In this document: piece after piece, positions 59,519-64,000 of the stretch | How the letters are laid out: each line of letters begins with the position of its first letter | Numbering within the stretch: the stretch's first letter is position 1 | Origin: UBA668 sp038234785 | GTDB lineage: Bacteria > Actinomycetota > Acidimicrobiia > Acidimicrobiales > Ilumatobacteraceae | Direction of reading: 5' to 3' | Length of the DNA stretch: 64,000 bases | NCBI GenBank assembly: GCA_038234785.1 | Contig: JBBQTC010000003.1 | Location: 1-64,000, forward strand | Position numbers and translations under genes: made by a program | The notes under the pieces: model-generated | The model's input: only the letters and a program-made list of their open reading frames with translations | Databases searched by the model: none | Told to the model about the DNA's origin: nothing

Positions 59519-61606
59519 ATGATCCATCTGCGCGGTCGTCAGGCCGACGTGGTCATCGACGAGTCGTTCGGCGCGCCGGTCATCGTCCATTGGGGCGCAC
59601 CACTCGGGGAGGTCGACCTCGCATCCGTCGGCGCGGCGCTCGCCCGTCCGGCGACCCAGGGGGGTCTCGACGTGGTGGCGCCCGTCAGCGTCGTCCCCGA
59701 GCACGGGTCCGGGTTCCAAGGACATCCGGGACTGGTCGGGCACCGTCGAGGCGGCACGGCGTGGGCGCCTCGATTCCGGTCGGAGGGGCACGCTCCGGTG
59801 GAGCACGGTGTGGTGATCGAGGCGGTCGACGTCGTCGCCGGCCTGCGCCTCTCGTGCACCATCACGCTCGACGAGGTGCTCACCGTCGCGGTGCGGCTCA
59901 TCAACGACGGCTCGACGCGCTACTTGCTCGACGCGCTCCACCCGACTCTGCCGATCCCGGTCCATGCGTCGGAGTTGATGACCTTCGACGGTCGATGGAC
60001 GCGGGAATTCCATCCGGTCCGGCGGCCATGGGGCAGCGGTGCGTGGTTGTCGGAGAACCGCGCCGGCAGAACGTCGCACGAACATCAACCGCTCGTGTTC
60101 GCGGGCGAGCCGGGTTTCTCCGAGTGGCACGGGGTGGTGTGGGGCGTCCACGTCGCGTGGAGCGGCAACCACCGCATCCTGGCCGACTGCATGCCGGACG
60201 GCCGCCGCTACGTGCAGGGCGGCGAATTGCTGCACCCTGGCGAGGTCTGCCTCGAGCCTGGCGAGTCCTACGACGCGCCGACGATCGTCGCGACGTACTC
60301 CGCGAATGGCCTCACTCCGGCCTCGTGGGGCTTCCACCGGTGGTTGCGTGCACTCGACGTACATCCCGACACTGCACGCCCCGTCCTGCTGAACACCTGG
60401 GAGGCGGTCTACTTCGATCACTCGACGGAGCGGTTGCAGGAGCTGGCGTCGTCGGCGGCCGCGCTCGGCATCGAGCGGTTCGTCCTCGACGACGGCTGGT
60501 TCGGGTCCCGGCGCGACGACCACCGCGGGCTGGGCGACTGGTGGGTCTCGCCGGAGGTGTACCCCGACGGCCTCGGTCCGCTGATCACCCACGTCCGATC
60601 ACTCGGAATGGAGTTCGGGATCTGGGTCGAGCCGGAGATGGTCAACCCCGACAGCGATCTGTTCCGTGCCCATCCCGAGTGGGCGTTGGTGACCGAGGGC
60701 TACGCACCCGTGCTCGGCCGTCGACAGCTCGTCCTGAACCTCGCCGATCCGGATGCGTTCGCCCACGTGCTCGGGCAACTCGACGCACTGCTGCGTGACC
60801 ACGACGTGCAGTACGTCAAGTGGGACATGAACCGCAATCACGTCCAGGGCAGCGGCAGCGACGGAGCCGCCGGCACACGTGCGCAGACCCTGGCCTTCTA
60901 CGCCCTCTTGGACACGCTGCGGTCGCGCCACCCGGCCGTGGAGTTCGAGAGCTGCGCGAGCGGCGGCGGGCGCATCGACCTCGAGGTGCTGCGGCGGACC
61001 GAACGAGTCTGGACCAGCGATTGCAACGATCCGCTGGAGCGTCAGACCATCCAGTGGGGCGCGACGATGCTGCTGCCCTACGAGTTGATGGGCGCGCACA
61101 TCGGGCCGACCCGGTCGCACACCACCGGCCGCATGCACTCGCTGGCCTTCCGTGCGGTGACGGCCTTCTTCGGGCATCTCGGCGTCGAATGGAACGTGCT
61201 CGGACTCAGCGACGACGAGCGCACCCAACTTGCCGCCGTGATCGCGCTGCACCAGCGCTTCCGACCACTGCTTCACAGCGGCGACGGTGTGCGCTTCGAC
61301 CCCGTGCTCAACGGACAGCAGGCTGCCAGTCACGCGTACGGTGTGTACGCGTCCGACCGTCGCGAAGCCCTGGTGGCCCACGTCCAGTTGACCAGTGGGA
61401 TGAGCCTCGTGCCCCCACCGCTGCGGATGCCGGGCCTTCTCGCGGACACTCGGTATCGCGTGACCCAGGTGCCGCTGCCGGGGTCCAACCTCGTGCTGGC
61501 GGAGCCGGAGATCACCCTCACCGGACGCCAACTCGCCGTGCACGGCATCCAGCTACCGCGCCAGCATCCCGAATCGGGCCTGCTGCTGCACCTCGTCGCC
61601 CCGTAG
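59519..61606 (+). CDS. alpha-galactosidase (GH36)
   Basis: A 695-residue enzyme releasing galactose from alpha-galactosides such as melibiose and raffinose. The TIM barrel lies at about residues 280-610: WEAVYFDHST, LDDGWFGSR, WVEPEMVNPDSDL, and YVKWDMNRN with nucleophile Asp436; ESCASGGGRIDLEVL and SDCNDPLERQTIQWG place the acid/base at Asp501. N- and C-terminal beta domains flank it. No signal peptide, so it acts on imported sugar. The last gene of the transporter operon. Confidence 0.95.
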   Translation: MIHLRGRQADVVIDESFGAPVIVHWGAPLGEVDLASVGAALARPATQGGLDVVAPVSVVPEHGSGFQGHPGLVGHRRGGTAWAPRFRSEGHAPVEHGVVIEAVDVVAGLRLSCTITLDEVLTVAVRLINDGSTRYLLDALHPTLPIPVHASELMTFDGRWTREFHPVRRPWGSGAWLSENRAGRTSHEHQPLVFAGEPGFSEWHGVVWGVHVAWSGNHRILADCMPDGRRYVQGGELLHPGEVCLEPGESYDAPTIVATYSANGLTPASWGFHRWLRALDVHPDTARPVLLNTWEAVYFDHSTERLQELASSAAALGIERFVLDDGWFGSRRDDHRGLGDWWVSPEVYPDGLGPLITHVRSLGMEFGIWVEPEMVNPDSDLFRAHPEWALVTEGYAPVLGRRQLVLNLADPDAFAHVLGQLDALLRDHDVQYVKWDMNRNHVQGSGSDGAAGTRAQTLAFYALLDTLRSRHPAVEFESCASGGGRIDLEVLRRTERVWTSDCNDPLERQTIQWGATMLLPYELMGAHIGPTRSHTTGRMHSLAFRAVTAFFGHLGVEWNVLGLSDDERTQLAAVIALHQRFRPLLHSGDGVRFDPVLNGQQAASHAYGVYASDRREALVAHVQLTSGMSLVPPPLRMPGLLADTRYRVTQVPLPGSNLVLAEPEITLTGRQLAVHGIQLPRQHPESGLLLHLVAP

Positions 61607-61617
61607 AATCCCTCACT

Positions 61618-61920
61618 GTGTCCGACCGCATCTCCGCAGCCGTTGTCGCCAAGGTGGCCCGGTTGGCGCGACTCGATGTCACGGCTGACGAGATCGAGCG
61701 AATGACCGTCCAACTCGACGGCATGCTCGAGCACTTCGCCGACATCGACGCGCTCGACCTCTCCGCCGTCGTCCCCATGACCCAGCCGTATCCGCTGGTC
61801 AACGTGCTCCGCCCGGACGTGGTGGAGCCGTGTCTTGATCGCGACGAGGTGCTGGCCGCCGCGCCGGCGGCCGAGGACGGCCGCTTTCGAGTTCCCCCGA
61901 TCGTCGGGATGGACCTGTGA
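61618..61920 (+). CDS. gatC: aspartyl/glutamyl-tRNA amidotransferase subunit C
   Basis: A 100-residue subunit that stabilises GatA and GatB in the enzyme which amidates misacylated Glu-tRNA(Gln) or Asp-tRNA(Asn). VAKVARLARLDVTADEIERM and LDGMLEHFADIDALDLSAV are typical, ending PPIVGMDL. Starts at GTG 61618. It overlaps gatA by 4 bases, in the common C-A-B order. Confidence 0.95.
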   Translation: MSDRISAAVVAKVARLARLDVTADEIERMTVQLDGMLEHFADIDALDLSAVVPMTQPYPLVNVLRPDVVEPCLDRDEVLAAAPAAEDGRFRVPPIVGMDL

Positions 61921-63335
61921 CGACGGCGTTCGACATCGCGGCCGCAGTGCGCGCCGGCACCACGACCGCCACCGAACTCCTGGCGCAGCACTTGGCCACC
62001 ATCGCCGAACGCGATCCCGACATCCACGCCTTCAACCACGTGATGGTCGAGCAGGCGCAGGCCCAGGCGGCTGCGGTCGACGCCACCGCTGCACTGGGCG
62101 ACGACCCCGGCCCGCTCGCCGGCGTCACCGTGGCCCTCAAGGACAACATGTGCACCCGCGGCGTGCCCACCACCTGTTCGTCGAAGATCCTCGAAGGATG
62201 GAGGCCGCCGTACGACGCCACGGTGGTCGACAAGCTTCGTGCGGCCGGTGCCGTGGCGATCGGCAAGACCAACCTCGACGAGTTCGCGATGGGTTCCAGC
62301 ACCGAGAACTCGGCGTTCGGCCCCACCCGCAACCCGCACGACCTGTCCCGCGTCCCCGGCGGCAGCAGCGGCGGCAGTGCGGCGGCGGTGGCCGCGGGGT
62401 TCAGCCACGTCAGCCTCGGCAGTGACACCGGCGGATCGATCCGTCAGCCTGCGGCACTCTGTGGCGTGGTCGGGGTGAAGCCGACCTACGGCTACGTGAG
62501 CCGTTACGGGCTCGTCGCCTTCGCCAGCAGCCTCGACCAGATCGGGCCGTTCACCAGCAACGTCGCCGACGCCGCCCTGGTGCTCGATGTCATCGGTGGG
62601 CACGACCCGCACGACAGCACCAGCATCCCTCAGCAGCACCCCAGCCTCGTCGACGTGCTCGGCCAGGGCGTCGAGGGACTTCGTGTCGGCCGCATCACCG
62701 ACCTGCCCCCGGGTGCAGACCCCGATGTCGAGGAGCGGCTCGAGGCCGCCTTCGAAGCCTTGGCCGCAGCGGGCGCGACGATCGTCCCCGTGCAGGTGCC
62801 GGCGTTCACGTTCGGGTTGAGCGCGTATTACCTCATCGCCCCTGCCGAGGCCAGCAGCAACCTGGCCCGCTACGACGGCGTTCGGTACGGGCTGCGGGTG
62901 GAGGCGGCCGACACGAACGCGATGTACGGCGTCACCCGCGCCGCCGGGTTCGGCGACGAGGTGAAGCGGCGCATCATGCTCGGCACCTATGCGCTCAGCG
63001 CGGGGTACTACGACGCCTACTACGGCAAGGCGCTGAAGGTCCGCCGGCTCATCCACGACGACTTCGAACGCGCCTACCATCAGGCCGACGTGCTGCTCAC
63101 GCCGACCTCGCCGAGTGTGGCGTTCCCGTTCGGCGCCAAGGGCGACAACCCGTTCGCGATGTACCTGTGCGACACCTACACCATCCCCACCAACCTGGCG
63201 GGACACCCCGGCATGAGCGTGCCCTACGGGACGGGTGCGCACGGCTTGCCGGTGGGTGTGCAGGTGCTCGCCGGCACGCTCCAGGAACCGACGATGTTCC
63301 GCGTCGCTGCCGCGCTGGAGAGGAGCCTCGCATGA
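61917..63335 (+). CDS. gatA: aspartyl/glutamyl-tRNA amidotransferase subunit A
   Basis: A 472-residue amidase that releases ammonia from glutamine for tRNA amidation. VTVALKDNMCTRGVPTTCSSKIL has the catalytic Lys, GGSSGGSAAAVAAGF and the following SDTGGSIRQPAALCG contain the Ser-cisSer-Lys triad residues. Starts at GTG 61917, inside the end of gatC, and ends in a 4-base overlap with gatB. Confidence 0.97.
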   Translation: MTTAFDIAAAVRAGTTTATELLAQHLATIAERDPDIHAFNHVMVEQAQAQAAAVDATAALGDDPGPLAGVTVALKDNMCTRGVPTTCSSKILEGWRPPYDATVVDKLRAAGAVAIGKTNLDEFAMGSSTENSAFGPTRNPHDLSRVPGGSSGGSAAAVAAGFSHVSLGSDTGGSIRQPAALCGVVGVKPTYGYVSRYGLVAFASSLDQIGPFTSNVADAALVLDVIGGHDPHDSTSIPQQHPSLVDVLGQGVEGLRVGRITDLPPGADPDVEERLEAAFEALAAAGATIVPVQVPAFTFGLSAYYLIAPAEASSNLARYDGVRYGLRVEAADTNAMYGVTRAAGFGDEVKRRIMLGTYALSAGYYDAYYGKALKVRRLIHDDFERAYHQADVLLTPTSPSVAFPFGAKGDNPFAMYLCDTYTIPTNLAGHPGMSVPYGTGAHGLPVGVQVLAGTLQEPTMFRVAAALERSLA

Positions 63336-64000
63336 GCGCCCATGACGGTCTTCCGGGCGACTGGCAACTGGTCGTCGGCCTCGAGGTGCACGTCGAACTG
63401 GCCACCGCGACCAAGTTGTTCTCGGCGAGTCCGAACCGCTTCGGGGATGAGCCCAACACCAACATCGACCCGGTGACGCTCGGGCTGCCGGGCGCGCTCC
63501 CGGTCCTCAACGAGCAGGCCGTGGAGTTGGCCATGCGCATCGGGCTGGCGCTGAACTGCACCGTGCAACCGTGCACGTTCCACCGCAAGAACTACTTCTA
63601 CCCCGACATGCCCAAGGCGTACCAGATCAGCCAGTACGACCAGCCGCTGAACGTCGACGGGTACCTCAAACTGCCAGGTGGCACGCACGTCGGCATCGAG
63701 CGCGCCCACATGGAGGAGGACGCCGGCAAGAGCACGCACGTCGGCGGCTCCGGTGGGCGCGTGCACGGCGCCACGTCGTCGCTGATCGACCTCAATCGGG
63801 CGGGCGTGCCGTTGGTGGAGATCGTCAGCCGGCCCGACATCCGCAGTGCGGAGGAGGCCCGCCTCTACGTGAACGAACTGCGCGCGATCCTGGTGGCCAT
63901 CGGTGCCAGCGACGCGAAGATGGAAGAGGGGTCGATGCGCGTCGACGCCAACGTGAGCGTCCACAAGCCAGGGACTCCGTTCGGCACACGCTGTGAGATC
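63332..64000 (+). CDS. gatB: aspartyl/glutamyl-tRNA amidotransferase subunit B, N-terminal part
   Basis: The first 223 codons are present and the window ends inside the gene. WQLVVGLEVHVELATATKLFSASPN is the opening, PNTNIDPVTLGLPGALPVLN and NYFYPDMPKAYQISQYDQP the kinase-like region, and HMEEDAGKSTH and LIDLNRAGVPLVEIVSRPD carry phosphate- and metal-binding residues. The kinase step activates the tRNA-bound carboxylate. The C-terminal tRNA-binding domain lies beyond the window. Confidence 0.97.
   Translation, partial: MSAHDGLPGDWQLVVGLEVHVELATATKLFSASPNRFGDEPNTNIDPVTLGLPGALPVLNEQAVELAMRIGLALNCTVQPCTFHRKNYFYPDMPKAYQISQYDQPLNVDGYLKLPGGTHVGIERAHMEEDAGKSTHVGGSGGRVHGATSSLIDLNRAGVPLVEIVSRPDIRSAEEARLYVNELRAILVAIGASDAKMEEGSMRVDANVSVHKPGTPFGTRCEI

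Noticed and set aside
60820..61617. Upstream extension of the gatC frame to 60820
   Set aside because: It lies inside the GH36 gene in another frame; the GTG at 61618 gives a normal 100-residue GatC.
1..64000. tRNA, rRNA, CRISPR arrays, insertion sequences or prophage genes
   Set aside because: I saw no tRNA-like gap, repeat-spacer array, transposase or phage gene, but this was a reading by eye and not a search.

Overview
The window is a high-GC, gene-dense piece of an actinobacterial chromosome with no intergenic gap above about 220 bases, so no stretch of more than 300 bases lacks a gene. GTG starts and 1-4 base stop/start overlaps are common. A heliorhodopsin, an F420-type luciferase-like oxidoreductase, a DUF222/HNH protein, an Eis-type acetyltransferase, ECF41 and ECF42 sigma factors, a GatCAB operon and a fused indolepyruvate:ferredoxin oxidoreductase together suggest an aerobic, free-living actinomycete. 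Acidimicrobiia (Ilumatobacter-like) is my best guess, by inference and not by any search. I saw no tRNA, rRNA, CRISPR array, insertion sequence or prophage.

Layout. 1-4.3 kb: stress and sensing genes (end of a STAS anti-anti-sigma protein, a hemerythrin, a PAS-GAF-PP2C phosphatase, a CxxC protein) and a heliorhodopsin. 4.3-9.0 kb: a clan GH-D-like glycosidase, a ferritin-like protein, coaE, and a BNR-repeat protein paired with a MoaD/ThiS-like protein. 9.0-14.1 kb: a GrdB-family gene interrupted by an in-frame TGA exactly where the redox Cys/Sec of the family sits (a probable selenoprotein), a DUF2855 protein just upstream of it in the same operon, and a divergent sulfatase. 14.2-20.5 kb: glycogen debranching enzyme, HAD phosphatase, trehalose-6-phosphate synthase, glycosyltransferase and PfkB sugar kinase. 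20.5-26 kb: DoxX-like, Eis-like, DUF222/HNH, LLM oxidoreductase, SRPBCC and VOC proteins. 26-29.5 kb: a urease-like operon (fused ureAB, divergent ureC) followed by an agmatine deiminase homologue, with no urease accessory genes nearby. 29.6-37.7 kb: ABC-F ATPase, protein phosphatase, a broken esterase gene, acyl-CoA ligase, M20 peptidase, two small membrane proteins and an FAD oxidoreductase. 37.7-41.6 kb: ECF41 sigma, GH29 fucosidase, YCII protein and ECF42 sigma. 41.6-53.2 kb: indolepyruvate:ferredoxin oxidoreductase, an ABC-2 exporter, M48 protease, TPR-HD-GYP protein, TetR regulator, ferredoxin, esterase, lgt and enoyl-CoA hydratase.

53.2-61.6 kb is a coherent alpha-galactoside utilisation locus. 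A DeoR regulator, transporter ATPase and galT run leftward. A binding protein, two permeases and a GH36 alpha-galactosidase run rightward. Two oppositely oriented copies of a candidate DeoR operator lie between them. The window ends with gatC, gatA and the first 223 codons of gatB.

The most unusual items are the UGA-containing GrdB-like gene with a possible SECIS hairpin, the accessory-less urease-like operon coupled to an agmatine deiminase homologue, and the heliorhodopsin.
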